DNA from: Novosphingobium indicum
GTDB taxonomy: Bacteria > Pseudomonadota > Alphaproteobacteria > Sphingomonadales > Sphingomonadaceae
Direction: 5' to 3'
Assembly (NCBI RefSeq): GCF_014645195.1
Contig: NZ_BMLK01000014.1
Span: forward strand, 83,681-147,680
DNA length: 64,000 nt
Shown: piece after piece, positions 42,272 to 51,362 of the stretch
Layout: each line of letters opens with the position of its first letter
Numbering within the stretch: position 1 is the first letter of the stretch
Translations under genes and position numbers: made by a program
The notes under the pieces: generated by a model
Database searches by the model: none
Seen by the model: the letters and a program-made list of their open reading frames with translations, nothing else
Told to the model about the DNA's origin: nothing

Positions 42272-44773
42272 ATGGTCAATAACAAGTTCGAAGACGCGCA
42301 CGCGTTCGCGGGAATGCAGCGCAACCGATTTCGCAAGCCGCTGCTGGCGGCCGCGACCAGTCTCTTTTGCTGTACGGCGCTGACGTCGCCGGCCTTTGCT
42401 GCAGACGAAGAACCCAATCCTGACGAGATCGTTGTCACCGGCTCGCTGGGGGCGTTGCCGATCGAGAACGTCGGCTCGGTATTCGGGTTCGACAAGACCA
42501 TCGTTGAAACGCCGCGCTCGGCCTCGACGATCAGCTCGGAGCAGATCGAGCGCTTCGGCATTACCGACATCTACGATCTGGTTGCGCAGGCGCCGGGTAC
42601 CTTCACCAACTCCTTCTTCGGTGTCGGCGGCGCGCTCGACATTCGCGGTACGCCGGGTGAAGTCTACTTCCGCGGCGTTCGCCGTCTCGACAATCCGGGC
42701 AACTATCCGACGCCGATCGCGGCATCCGAGCGCGTCGACATCGTTCGTGGCCCGGCATCGCCGATCTACGGTCCGTCCAAGACCGGCGGCTACATGAACT
42801 TCGTGCCGAAGTCGGCACGCGTGCAGGATGGTACGCTGCTGTCCAGCCCTGAAGGTGAGCTGAGCTACACCACCGGCAGCTGGAACAAGAGTGTCCTCAG
42901 GGGCGAACTGCGCGGCCCGATCCGGATGGGGAAGGCCGAGCTCGGTTACAGCCTCTATGCCGAGGTCGAGGACTCCGGCAGCTACTACGACAACATGTCG
43001 ACCAACCAGACGATCCTGCAGGCTGCGTTCGACACCAATGTTACCGATAACCTGCGGATCGAATTCGGCGGCATGTACCACCGCTTCCGCGGCCAGCAGA
43101 ACGGCGGCTGGAACCGTCTGACCCAGGACCTTGTCGACAACGGCACGTACATTACCGGTGACGCCCAGCAGGTTGATGGTGCCATGCGCGATGCCGCGGG
43201 CAATCTGACCTTCGATGGCGTCAAAGACGGTCAGCTTTCGCAGCAGGAATTCGCCGCGATCGGCGATTTCAACCCGTTCGGTTCGTTCGGTTGCGGCGGG
43301 GGCAGCGTGTTCCCCGGTCCAAGTCTCAACGATGCCTGTTTTGCGACCAACTATCCGTGGCTTGGTCTTACAAATGTCGGCACGACCAAGCTCAGCCGCA
43401 GGAAGGTCCTGACCGGCAAGAACGACCTGCTGAACAACACCGCCAAGACCGCCTACTTCGACATCGTCTATGAAGCCGACAGTGGCCTGATGATCAAGAA
43501 CCAGCTCTTCTACGACGGCATCGTGAACCTCAACGAGAATTCCTACGGTTTCTCGCAGTTCCACGATTCCTACGTGATCGAGGACAAGATCGTCGTTTCA
43601 AAGACGTTCGAGAACAACGCCGGCAAGTTCTCGTTCCAGTTCTCTCCGTCGATCCGCTACACGGACTTCTTCCACGGGGACGACTTCAACTACGAATACT
43701 TCCACCGCGTCGACTTGACGAAGGGCTACGATGCCCTGTCGGATCGCCTGCTCTCGACCGAGTGCGATTGCGACTACTCGAACTATCTGTGGGGCAACTA
43801 TACCGACTACGGTATCGCCGGCCTTACCGACCTCGATTTCAACTTCGGCCTCAACGTGGTTCTGGGTCTGCGCTACGATCACATCGAAGCGAAGTCGACT
43901 TACGACCCCGCGAAGATGAACAACACGCCGGACGTCGTTTCCGCGTCGGGCAGTCAGGGTGACTGGTCGTGGACTGCCAGCCTCTCGTACAAGCTGCCAT
44001 TCGGCGTCATCCCCTATGTCACGGCATCTCGTCAGTCGACGGTGATCGCGGGGCAGGGCTCGGAAATCGCTGCAGGTGATATCGCGGCCGGGCAGTTCAT
44101 GACTGCTTCGCGAATGTACGAAGGCGGCATCAAGGGCAGCTTCCTCAACGAAGCGTTGTACGCGGCGGTTTCCTACTACGAACAGGAGCGTACCGACCGT
44201 AACATCCAGTCTTCGACGGTGAACCAGTCGGTGAAGACCACGGGGTGGGAAGCGGAAATGCGCTGGTCGGTCGACGAGCACCTGCTGATCACCGCTGCCT
44301 ATACCCATACCGAGGTCGTCAACCTGACGTTCTTCGAAGCGGGTACGGCCTTCAGCTTCCTTGGCGCAGAAGACCTCACCAGCCTGAACGATCCGTCGCT
44401 GATCTTCGGTGGCCAGCCGGGTGCCTTGCACCTGATCACCAGCAAGGACGGCGCCAAGCGTGCCGGTATTCCGGAGAATCTCTACTCGGCTACCGCCACT
44501 TATGCGTTCGACAATGGTATCGCGCTCAGCGGCAGTATCGTTCACGTGGAGGAAGTGTTCTCCGGGCAGTCGCAGGTCGTGAGCTTGCCGGCCTATACGC
44601 TCGTCGATCTGGGCGCTTCCTACGAGACGGACAACTGGCTGTTCCGTCTCGTCGTGAAGAACGCAACGAACGAAAAGTACTTCCGCGCGAACTTCACCGA
44701 GCTGTTCGGTTCGACGATCGCACTTCCCGAAAAGCCGCGTAGCTTCCAGGCGACTGTAAGCTACAAGTTCTAA
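42272..44773 (+). CDS. TonB-dependent outer-membrane receptor
   Basis: 833-residue TonB-dependent transporter. It has a signal peptide ending ALTSPAFAAD, a TonB box (DEIVVTG), a plug domain (PRSASTISSEQIERFGITDI, GGALDIRGTPGEVYFRG, ERVDIVRGPASPIYG) and a beta-barrel ending in the canonical C-terminal aromatic, SYKF. It lies between an exported adenosine deaminase and an exported NUP nucleoside protein, so nucleosides, nucleotides or purine-containing ligands are the inferred cargo rather than iron. A hairpin terminator follows. Confidence 0.9.
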   Translation: MVNNKFEDAHAFAGMQRNRFRKPLLAAATSLFCCTALTSPAFAADEEPNPDEIVVTGSLGALPIENVGSVFGFDKTIVETPRSASTISSEQIERFGITDIYDLVAQAPGTFTNSFFGVGGALDIRGTPGEVYFRGVRRLDNPGNYPTPIAASERVDIVRGPASPIYGPSKTGGYMNFVPKSARVQDGTLLSSPEGELSYTTGSWNKSVLRGELRGPIRMGKAELGYSLYAEVEDSGSYYDNMSTNQTILQAAFDTNVTDNLRIEFGGMYHRFRGQQNGGWNRLTQDLVDNGTYITGDAQQVDGAMRDAAGNLTFDGVKDGQLSQQEFAAIGDFNPFGSFGCGGGSVFPGPSLNDACFATNYPWLGLTNVGTTKLSRRKVLTGKNDLLNNTAKTAYFDIVYEADSGLMIKNQLFYDGIVNLNENSYGFSQFHDSYVIEDKIVVSKTFENNAGKFSFQFSPSIRYTDFFHGDDFNYEYFHRVDLTKGYDALSDRLLSTECDCDYSNYLWGNYTDYGIAGLTDLDFNFGLNVVLGLRYDHIEAKSTYDPAKMNNTPDVVSASGSQGDWSWTASLSYKLPFGVIPYVTASRQSTVIAGQGSEIAAGDIAAGQFMTASRMYEGGIKGSFLNEALYAAVSYYEQERTDRNIQSSTVNQSVKTTGWEAEMRWSVDEHLLITAAYTHTEVVNLTFFEAGTAFSFLGAEDLTSLNDPSLIFGGQPGALHLITSKDGAKRAGIPENLYSATATYAFDNGIALSGSIVHVEEVFSGQSQVVSLPAYTLVDLGASYETDNWLFRLVVKNATNEKYFRANFTELFGSTIALPEKPRSFQATVSYKF

Positions 44774-44788
44774 GTCCTCACACCGAGA

Positions 44789-44818
44789 GAAGGGCGCTGG
44801 TATATGCTGGCGCCCTTC
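44789..44818 (+). terminator. Hairpin terminator after the TonB receptor gene
   Basis: GAAGGGCGC (44789-44797) and GCGCCCTTC (44810-44818) form a perfect 9-bp stem with a 12-nt loop, followed by GTTTCC. It lies 15 bp after the receptor stop and 20 bp before the next start, so it may reduce read-through to the downstream genes. Confidence 0.65.
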
Positions 44819-44838
44819 GTTTCCCCAAGAGGTATTCC

Positions 44839-45951
44839 ATGCACTTTCTGAACCGCGCTGCCGTCATCGTCGGGGCCTGTCTGGCCCTGTGTCTGTCCGG
44901 CGGAGCGGCTCATGCCGATCCGGTGGCGGTGCCGGATATTTCCGAGTGCGAGCCCGGCGAACCTTGCGAAACACCACTTCCGGTAAAGGTCGTGGTCGTC
45001 TCGCTGTTCGAGATCGGCAAGGACGAGGGTGACGTAGCGGGCGAATTCCAGCTCTGGAAAGAGCGCCGCGGGCTGACCATGCGCATCCCGTTCCCGCAAT
45101 CGTTTCACGATCTCTACTACAATCCCGAAACGCAGGTTCTGGGTATGGTGACCGGCATCGGCACCGCACGCTCGACCGCTGCGACGATGGCGCTGGGGCT
45201 CGACCCGCGCTTCGATCTGACCAAGGCTTATTGGCTGGTTGCCGGCATTGCCGGGATCGATCCGGAAGATGCTTCGATCGGTTCGGTCGCCTGGGCGCGC
45301 TACGTGATCGACGGAGATCTCGCGCACGAGATCGATCCGCGCGAAATCCCGGCGGACTGGAAGTTCGGCTATTTCCCGCGCCATACCAACGGCCCGAACG
45401 ACATGAAGGGCAAGCCCGATCCTTCGGGCGGCGAGATGTTCAAGATCAACCCCTCGCTGGAAGCGTGGGCCTACAACCTCACCAAGAATATCGAGCTTCC
45501 CGATTCCGAGGCCATTGCCGCCGAGCGGGCGCAGTTCTCCGACTATCCGCCGGCGCAGGAACCGCCGTTCGTGCTGGAAGGCGAGCAGCTCTCGGCGATG
45601 ACCTTCTGGCACGGCAAGCTGATGACCGACTGGGCCAATGCCTGGGTCCGTTACTGGACGAGCGGCAGGGGCGAGTTCGTGACTTCTGCGATGGAAGATA
45701 CCGGCGTGCTTCAGGCGGTGACCTACCTCGACAACATCGGCCGGGTGGACCGCGACCGCGTGCTGGTGATGCGCGCAGGCAGCAACTACACGATGCCTCC
45801 GCCGGGCATCGATCCGGCCACCTATCTGCTGCGCGAGAACGAGGGCTATGCCGGGCTCGAGGCCGCGGTCGAGAACCTCTATACCGTGGGTTCCAAGGTC
45901 GTGGATGAGATACTCGACAACTGGTCCACTTACGAAAACGCGACACCCTGA
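44839..45951 (+). CDS. Exported purine nucleoside permease (NUP) family protein
   Basis: 370 residues with a signal peptide (RAAVIVGACLALCLSGGAAHAD) and the NUP family body: VKVVVVSLFEIGKDEGDVAGE, WLVAGIAGIDPEDASIGSVAWA, and C-terminal MRAGSNYTMPPPG and YAGLEAAVENLYTVGSKVVD. Despite the family name there are no membrane helices; the fold is related to nucleoside phosphorylases, so it more likely binds or processes nucleosides in the periplasm. It stands between the receptor and 8-oxoguanine deaminase. Confidence 0.88.
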   Translation: MHFLNRAAVIVGACLALCLSGGAAHADPVAVPDISECEPGEPCETPLPVKVVVVSLFEIGKDEGDVAGEFQLWKERRGLTMRIPFPQSFHDLYYNPETQVLGMVTGIGTARSTAATMALGLDPRFDLTKAYWLVAGIAGIDPEDASIGSVAWARYVIDGDLAHEIDPREIPADWKFGYFPRHTNGPNDMKGKPDPSGGEMFKINPSLEAWAYNLTKNIELPDSEAIAAERAQFSDYPPAQEPPFVLEGEQLSAMTFWHGKLMTDWANAWVRYWTSGRGEFVTSAMEDTGVLQAVTYLDNIGRVDRDRVLVMRAGSNYTMPPPGIDPATYLLRENEGYAGLEAAVENLYTVGSKVVDEILDNWSTYENATP

Positions 45952-45979
45952 TGGCGCGGGGGACGAGGCAGGCGCTGTC

Positions 45980-47341
45980 GTGGGGCTGACACTCGTCCGC
46001 AATGCCGATTGCCTCGTCCTCATGGACGATACGCGGCGCGAGATTGCCGGTGGTGCCATGGCGTTTCGCGACGGCGTGGTGGAAGCGGTAGGCACGAGTG
46101 CCGAACTGGCCCCGCTGGCCGATGAAGCGACCGAAGTGATCGATGCGCGTGGCTGCGTGGTAACGCCGGGTCTCGTCAACACGCACCATCATTTGTACCA
46201 GACACTGACGCGCGCCTTGCCCGGGGCGATTAACGTCTCGCTGTTCGGATGGCTCAAGCGGCTCTATCCGATCTGGGCGCAGTACCGGCCCGAAGACGTA
46301 TTCGCGGCGACGCAACTCGGCCTGGCCGAACTTGCGCTTTCGGGCTGCACGATGAGCTCGGATCACCACTACCTCTTTCCCGAGGGCGTGCGGCTCGACG
46401 ATTCCATCCATGCCGCACGCGAAGTGGGCCTGCGGTTCCACGCCACGCGCGGCTCGATGAGCGTCGGCGAGAGCAAGGGAGGCCTGCCGCCCGACAGCGT
46501 GGTCGAGGACGAGGAGGCCATCCTTGCCGATACGATCCGCGTGATCGATGCTTTCCACGATTCCGGCGATGGCGCGATGCTGCGCGTTGCGGTGGCGCCG
46601 TGCTCGCCCTTTTCGGTCAGCACCGACCTGATGCGCGAGGCGGCGCTGCTGGCCCGCGACAAGGGGGTGATGATGCACACCCACCTGGCCGAGGACGCCG
46701 ACGACGTTACCTTCTCGCTGGAGCGCTTCGGCTGCCGGCCCGGTCAGTATGCCGAGGATCTGGGCTGGACCGGGCCTGACGTCTGGCACGCCCACTGCGT
46801 GCAGCTTGATCCGCAGGAGATAGGTCTGTTCGCCCGGACCCGCACCGGCGTTGCGCATTGTCCCTGCTCGAACTGCCGGCTCGGCTCGGGAATCGCGCCT
46901 ATCCGCGCCATGACCGATGCCGGGGTGCCGGTGGGGCTCGGTGTCGATGGCTCGGCTTCTAACGACAGCGGGCACCTGTTGCAGGAAGCCCGGCAGGCGA
47001 TGCTGCTTCAGCGTGTGCAGAACGGTGCCGACACCTTCGATCCGCGCGAAGCCCTGTGGCTGGCGACGCGCGGCGGGGCGCAAGTGCTCGGGCGCAGCGA
47101 TTGCGGATCGCTGGAGCCCGGCAAGCGTGCCGATTTCGTTTTGTGGGATGTTGGTGACATTCCGTCCTTGGGCGCGTGGGACAAGGTGGCCGGGCTGCTG
47201 CTCTCTCCGCCCTCCGGCGCGCGCGATGTGTTTGTCAACGGGCGCGCTGTGGTGCGAGACGGCGATCTCGTCACGCTCCAGCGCGGGCGGGTGATCGAAG
47301 CCGCGAACCGTTCGCTTTCGCGTCTGATGGAACTGGCATGA
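45980..47341 (+). CDS. 8-oxoguanine deaminase
   Basis: Zn amidohydrolase of 453 residues that deaminates 8-oxoguanine to urate. Metal and substrate motifs are VNTHHHLYQTLTRALPG, MMHTHLAEDADDV, VWHAHCVQLDPQEIG, HCPCSNCRLGSGIAPI and GLGVDGSASNDSGHLLQE; the CxxSNCRLGSG and DGSASND forms fit the Pa0142-type 8-oxoguanine deaminases, with isoxanthopterin deaminase and chlorohydrolase relatives as alternatives. A GTG at 45980 is the only suitable start, 28 bp after the NUP stop. The product, urate, enters PuuD. It overlaps the following permease (ATGA). Confidence 0.85.
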   Translation: MGLTLVRNADCLVLMDDTRREIAGGAMAFRDGVVEAVGTSAELAPLADEATEVIDARGCVVTPGLVNTHHHLYQTLTRALPGAINVSLFGWLKRLYPIWAQYRPEDVFAATQLGLAELALSGCTMSSDHHYLFPEGVRLDDSIHAAREVGLRFHATRGSMSVGESKGGLPPDSVVEDEEAILADTIRVIDAFHDSGDGAMLRVAVAPCSPFSVSTDLMREAALLARDKGVMMHTHLAEDADDVTFSLERFGCRPGQYAEDLGWTGPDVWHAHCVQLDPQEIGLFARTRTGVAHCPCSNCRLGSGIAPIRAMTDAGVPVGLGVDGSASNDSGHLLQEARQAMLLQRVQNGADTFDPREALWLATRGGAQVLGRSDCGSLEPGKRADFVLWDVGDIPSLGAWDKVAGLLLSPPSGARDVFVNGRAVVRDGDLVTLQRGRVIEAANRSLSRLMELA

Positions 47342-48789
47342 GCGAAACGCACACCCCCTCTGGCGAAGGAATGTCGATGACCGCGATACCGCAGCTTCTC
47401 GAAGAGGGCGGACCGATCCCTTCGGCCAAGTCCTACCGCGGGGTGATGTCTCCCGAGCAGGCGCGCGATCCGGACTACTTTCCGGGCATGGCCATGGCCA
47501 TCCCGCTGGGTATCCAGCATGTGCTGGCCATGTTCGTCAGCAATCTGGCGCCCGCGATCATCGTCGCGGGGGCTGCCGGGTTCGGATACGGTTCCCCCGA
47601 TACCAGCGCGCTGATCTACATGATCCAGATGTCGATGCTGTTCGCCGGTATTGCCACTCTCTTCCAGACGATCGGCGCCGGTCCCATGGGCGCGCGGCTG
47701 CCGATCGTGCAGGGAACGAGTTTCGCGTTCCTGCCGGTGATGATCCCGATCGTCGCCGGGCAGGGTGTTGCAGCGATGGCGGCGCTCACGACCGCGGCAA
47801 TCTTCGGTGGCCTGTTTCACATGGTGCTGAGCTTCTTCGTCGGCCGCATCCGTTTTGCACTGCCGCCGATGGTGACGGGTCTCGTCGTGCTGATGATCGG
47901 TCTGTCGCTCATGCGCGTGGGCGTACAGTACGCGGCTGGCGGCGTCCCGGCAGCGGGGACGCCCAGTTACGGCTCAGGCGAAAGCTGGCTGCTGGCGGCC
48001 GTCGTCGCCGGAACCACGCTGGCGCTGAGCTTCTTTGCGCGCGGCATCTGGTCGACGGCCTCGGTGCTGATCGGGCTGTGCGTTGGCTATGCCGCGGCGG
48101 CGATGATGGGCAAGGTCTCGCTGGAGCCGGTCCAAACCGTCGGCTGGTTCATGGTGCCCCGGCCCTTCCACTTCGGCTTTGCTATCTCCGCTTCGGCGAT
48201 CCTTGGATTTTGCCTGATGGGTGTTGTCTCCGCCATAGAGACCGTCGGTGACGTCTCGGGCATCTGCGAGGGTGGAGCCGGACGACCGGCGACTGACAAG
48301 GAACTGTCCGGTGCGACGTTCGCCGACGGTGTCGGCACGGCAGTCGCGGCAGTGTTCGGCGCCTTGCCCAACACGAGCTTCAGTCAGAACGTCGGCCTGA
48401 TTGCGATTACCGGCGTGATGAGCCGCCATATCGTGACGGTCGGAGCGGTGTTCCTGATCCTGTGCGGGCTGGTCCCCAAGATCGGTGCACTGGTGACGAC
48501 CATTCCCATCGAGGTGCTGGGCGGAGGCGTGATCGTGATGTTCGGCATGGTCGCTTCGGCCGCGCTCTCGATGCTGTCTAATGTCGAGTGGACGCAGCGT
48601 AACATGCTGATCTTCGGGGTTTCGCTGTCGCTGGCGCTGGGTCTGCAACTGGAACCGGCTGCGCTGCAGCACTTGCCGGAGACCTTGCGGGTCCTGCTCG
48701 GCTCAGGGGTCCTGCCTGCGGCCGTTAGCGCCGTGGTGCTGAACCTGCTGGTGCCGGGGCGCGACGGGGAGGTGGAAGCTGCTACCTGA
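47338..48789 (+). CDS. NCS2 permease, urate/xanthine type
   Basis: Inner-membrane nucleobase:cation symporter of the NAT (UraA/XanQ/UacT) branch, 483 residues, about 14 helices. The NAT signature is present as FSQNVGLIAITGV, and PIVQGTSFAFLPVMIPI and ISASAILGFCLMGVVSAIETVGD match TM3 and TM8 regions. The QNxG form suggests xanthine or urate as substrate. The ATG at 47338 is used; upstream sequence belongs to the deaminase gene. It complements the AzgA-like NCS2 carrier at 19488. Confidence 0.9.
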   Translation: MSETHTPSGEGMSMTAIPQLLEEGGPIPSAKSYRGVMSPEQARDPDYFPGMAMAIPLGIQHVLAMFVSNLAPAIIVAGAAGFGYGSPDTSALIYMIQMSMLFAGIATLFQTIGAGPMGARLPIVQGTSFAFLPVMIPIVAGQGVAAMAALTTAAIFGGLFHMVLSFFVGRIRFALPPMVTGLVVLMIGLSLMRVGVQYAAGGVPAAGTPSYGSGESWLLAAVVAGTTLALSFFARGIWSTASVLIGLCVGYAAAAMMGKVSLEPVQTVGWFMVPRPFHFGFAISASAILGFCLMGVVSAIETVGDVSGICEGGAGRPATDKELSGATFADGVGTAVAAVFGALPNTSFSQNVGLIAITGVMSRHIVTVGAVFLILCGLVPKIGALVTTIPIEVLGGGVIVMFGMVASAALSMLSNVEWTQRNMLIFGVSLSLALGLQLEPAALQHLPETLRVLLGSGVLPAAVSAVVLNLLVPGRDGEVEAAT

Positions 48790-48812
48790 ACCCGACGGAA
48801 ACTCGGTTCGTG

Positions 48813-49496
48813 TTAGAAGCGAAAGCCGGTCGATACGAACCAGGCGACAGCAGCTGCGATGACGATGCCGATCAGTGCCATAGCCGGCGACCAACGGGCG
48901 TCCTCGACCGCTTCTTCCGCCGACTTGGCGCGCCGTCCGGTGATCATCGGGCGCACGAGGTTCATGCGCTTTACCGCGAGGTAGAAGACGATCGCGGCGA
49001 CGTGCAGGATGATCAGCGCCATGATCACGTTGAACACGGTTTCGTGGAACTCGGCAGCGCTGCGGCCCTGCTCGAAGCTCACCCAATAGGCGAGCGGGCC
49101 CGATTCCCAGCCATCCACGTCCACAGCGAACAGGCCTGCGACCACCATCGCCGCGATGGCAAGGAGCATCGCAATCACGCTCCAGCCGCCCAGCGGGTTA
49201 TGGCCGTCGGCGGTGTGGCGCGAGGGTGAAAAGAGTGTCTTCGCATAAGCGAGCACGGCGCCGGGGCCGCGCACGAACTGGCTGAAGCGCGCCGTACGCG
49301 ATCCGGTGAAGCCCCACCAGAGGCGGAACACGAGCAGGGCGAGGATGCCGTATCCGGAGAGGCGGTGCCACTCCATGTAATGCTCCTCGCCGCTCCACCA
49401 GGAAAACGCGATGAGCGCGACCAGCAGCCAGTGAAACAGCCGCAGGGGCAGGTCCCAGATCCGGGTGGAACCCGTGGTGGTCACGCTCTCGCTCAT
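48813..49496 (-). CDS. Cytochrome b561-type membrane protein
   Basis: 227-residue cytochrome b with four to five helices and paired histidines for haem: LRLFHWLLVALIAFSWW, HYMEWHRLSGYGILALLVFRLWWGF and, near the end, FHETVFNVIMALIILHVAAIVFYL. It resembles b-type subunits of diheme dehydrogenases and hydrogenases. It follows a c-type cytochrome gene by 17 bp at the end of a minus-strand operon. Likely moves electrons between the quinone pool and the exported cytochromes. Confidence 0.85.
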   Translation of the reverse strand: MSESVTTTGSTRIWDLPLRLFHWLLVALIAFSWWSGEEHYMEWHRLSGYGILALLVFRLWWGFTGSRTARFSQFVRGPGAVLAYAKTLFSPSRHTADGHNPLGGWSVIAMLLAIAAMVVAGLFAVDVDGWESGPLAYWVSFEQGRSAAEFHETVFNVIMALIILHVAAIVFYLAVKRMNLVRPMITGRRAKSAEEAVEDARWSPAMALIGIVIAAAVAWFVSTGFRF

Positions 49497-49513
49497 CGCT
49501 GCGATGGCTCCTG

Positions 49514-49990
49514 TCAGTCGTCGGCGCGGAACTGGCGGTGGCAGCCGCCGCAGGTCGCGCCGGTGGCCTTGAACTGCGCGATTATCGCGGATTTGTCACC
49601 TGAGCCGGCAATGGCGACCAGCTTGTCGGCCTCTGCGATGGCCTTCTGCATGTCGGCGTTGAAAGCGTCGCGGTTGGTCCAGATGGCTGGAAGCGCATCG
49701 GTTTTTACGCCAGACGAGGGGCCGCTTCCGTCGGGAAACAGCTTGTTCTGAACCCGCACGGTGGCGGCGAGCGTGCGGGCTGCAGCGACCATTTTGTCTT
49801 TGTCGGCGCTGCCCTGCAGTTCGTCCTTCAGTGTTTTCATCGCAGCGCCCATCTTCTTGTAGTTCGCCTGCCGCGTGGCGACGACGGTGCTGGCGGAAGG
49901 CGCGGCACTGGCTAGCGTGCCGGTTCCGGCTACGGCGGCGAGGCCAAGGACGCCGGCAGCGGCGAGGGCGAGGGTCCTGGTTCGTGTCAT
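49514..49990 (-). CDS. Exported monohaem cytochrome c (c'/c556 type)
   Basis: 158 residues: signal peptide (LALAAAGVLGLAAVAGTGTLASA), a four-helix body, and the haem motif CGGCH right at the C-terminus (CGGCHRQFRADD). This C-terminal haem placement is typical of class II cytochromes c' and c556. It is paired with the b561-type gene, forming a probable electron-transfer module. Confidence 0.88.
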   Translation of the reverse strand: MTRTRTLALAAAGVLGLAAVAGTGTLASAAPSASTVVATRQANYKKMGAAMKTLKDELQGSADKDKMVAAARTLAATVRVQNKLFPDGSGPSSGVKTDALPAIWTNRDAFNADMQKAIAEADKLVAIAGSGDKSAIIAQFKATGATCGGCHRQFRADD

Positions 49991-50018
49991 GGGTCGATCC
50001 TGTCCTGCGATGGGAAAT

Positions 50019-51362
50019 TCAATCGTGTGAAACGGCTACCATGGGAGATGCGGTATCCGCAAAGGCTTGTTGATAGGCTTCGCGTACGACTGTCAGCCCC
50101 TTTTCGGCGAACTGTGCAGCCGTCAGGCCCTTTTCGTTCGGAATATCCGTGCGTGCTCCGTGACGGGCGAGGACGCTGAACATGGCCCGCAGGTCGGAAT
50201 GGAAGCCGCCCATGAGCAAGACATGCAGCGGCGTGTTGCCTTGCGCATCGGCGACATTGGCATCGGGCGCCATAGCCAGCGCCTGTTCGAGCGCGATCGG
50301 ACTGTGACTGTGCGCGGCGGCGACGACCACATTGTTGCCGTTCTCGGCGACGAAGGCCTTGTCCGCCCCCGCGTCTGCCAGAATCTTCATTGCATCCGCC
50401 TGTCCATGCTCGGCCGCCGTCAGTAGCGGCGGCGTGGGGGGAACGGGTGGGGGCGGCATTCCGAAGTTGGCCTCGGTCACCCAGGTGATGCGCGAAGGAC
50501 CCGTGAGCCCGTTGGGGTCGGCGCCTTTTTCCAGCAGCAGAGCGACCAGTTCGCCGTCGCCCCCGGCTGCGGCGGCGTGGAGCGGCTGGTTGCCGTTGCG
50601 GTCGCGTTCGGTGAGATCGGCCGCGCCGCGCTCAATCAGCATGGCGGCCGCCGGCCAGTTCTTCTGGTAGAGTGCCAGTTGCAATGCGCCGGTGTTTTCC
50701 GGGCCACGATGGGCAACGTCCGCGCCGGCGTCGAGGAGCAGCTGCGTCGCGGCGGGAACGCCGCTCTTGATGGCGAAGAACAGCGGCGTGAACCCGGCCC
50801 CGGTCGTCCTGTCGATCTGGGCACCTGCTTTCAGCAGTGCCGCCATGGCCTCGACATTGCCCGAGGAGGCCGCCCACATCAGCGGCGTCTGGCCGCGCCC
50901 ATCCGCAGCGCCGGTTTTCGCGCCCAGCGCCAGCATCCGCGAGACAGTGGCAGGCTTCGAGAACCGGGCGCAGACCGCCAATGGCGTGGTGCCATCGGGG
51001 GCGGCTGTATTCACGCTGGCTTTGGCATCGAGCAGGGCGGAGACGATCTCCGCATTGCCGCGCTCGCAGGCGAGGATCAGGGGCGTGAAGCCCCTGGCAT
51101 CCGCCGTATCGGGTTTTGCGCCATGCCCGAGCAACAGCGACACCATGGCCGCGTCCTGTGTCTCGACGGCGCGGGCAAGCGCGGTTTCGCCATAACCGAA
51201 AACCGCATTCGGGTTCGCACCCGTGGTAAGCGCGGCCCTGGCGCCGGCGAGATCATCGGCAGCGATGGCGCGGGCAAGATCGGGCGCCGGGCCTGCAGGC
51301 TTGGCCGACGCGGCCGAAGCCATCGCCGTGGCTGCCAGCAAGTACGCAGCAGCCCTAAGCAT
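50019..51362 (-). CDS. Exported ankyrin-repeat protein
   Basis: 447 residues with a signal peptide (AAAYLLAATAMASAASAKPA) followed by about ten ankyrin repeats, for example DARGFTPLILACERGNAEIV and GRGQTPLMWAASSGNVEAMA. Ankyrins mediate protein binding, so it probably scaffolds exported partners. It overlaps the DUF1552 gene by 8 bp and is followed by the cytochrome genes. Confidence 0.88.
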   Translation of the reverse strand: MLRAAAYLLAATAMASAASAKPAGPAPDLARAIAADDLAGARAALTTGANPNAVFGYGETALARAVETQDAAMVSLLLGHGAKPDTADARGFTPLILACERGNAEIVSALLDAKASVNTAAPDGTTPLAVCARFSKPATVSRMLALGAKTGAADGRGQTPLMWAASSGNVEAMAALLKAGAQIDRTTGAGFTPLFFAIKSGVPAATQLLLDAGADVAHRGPENTGALQLALYQKNWPAAAMLIERGAADLTERDRNGNQPLHAAAAGGDGELVALLLEKGADPNGLTGPSRITWVTEANFGMPPPPVPPTPPLLTAAEHGQADAMKILADAGADKAFVAENGNNVVVAAAHSHSPIALEQALAMAPDANVADAQGNTPLHVLLMGGFHSDLRAMFSVLARHGARTDIPNEKGLTAAQFAEKGLTVVREAYQQAFADTASPMVAVSHD

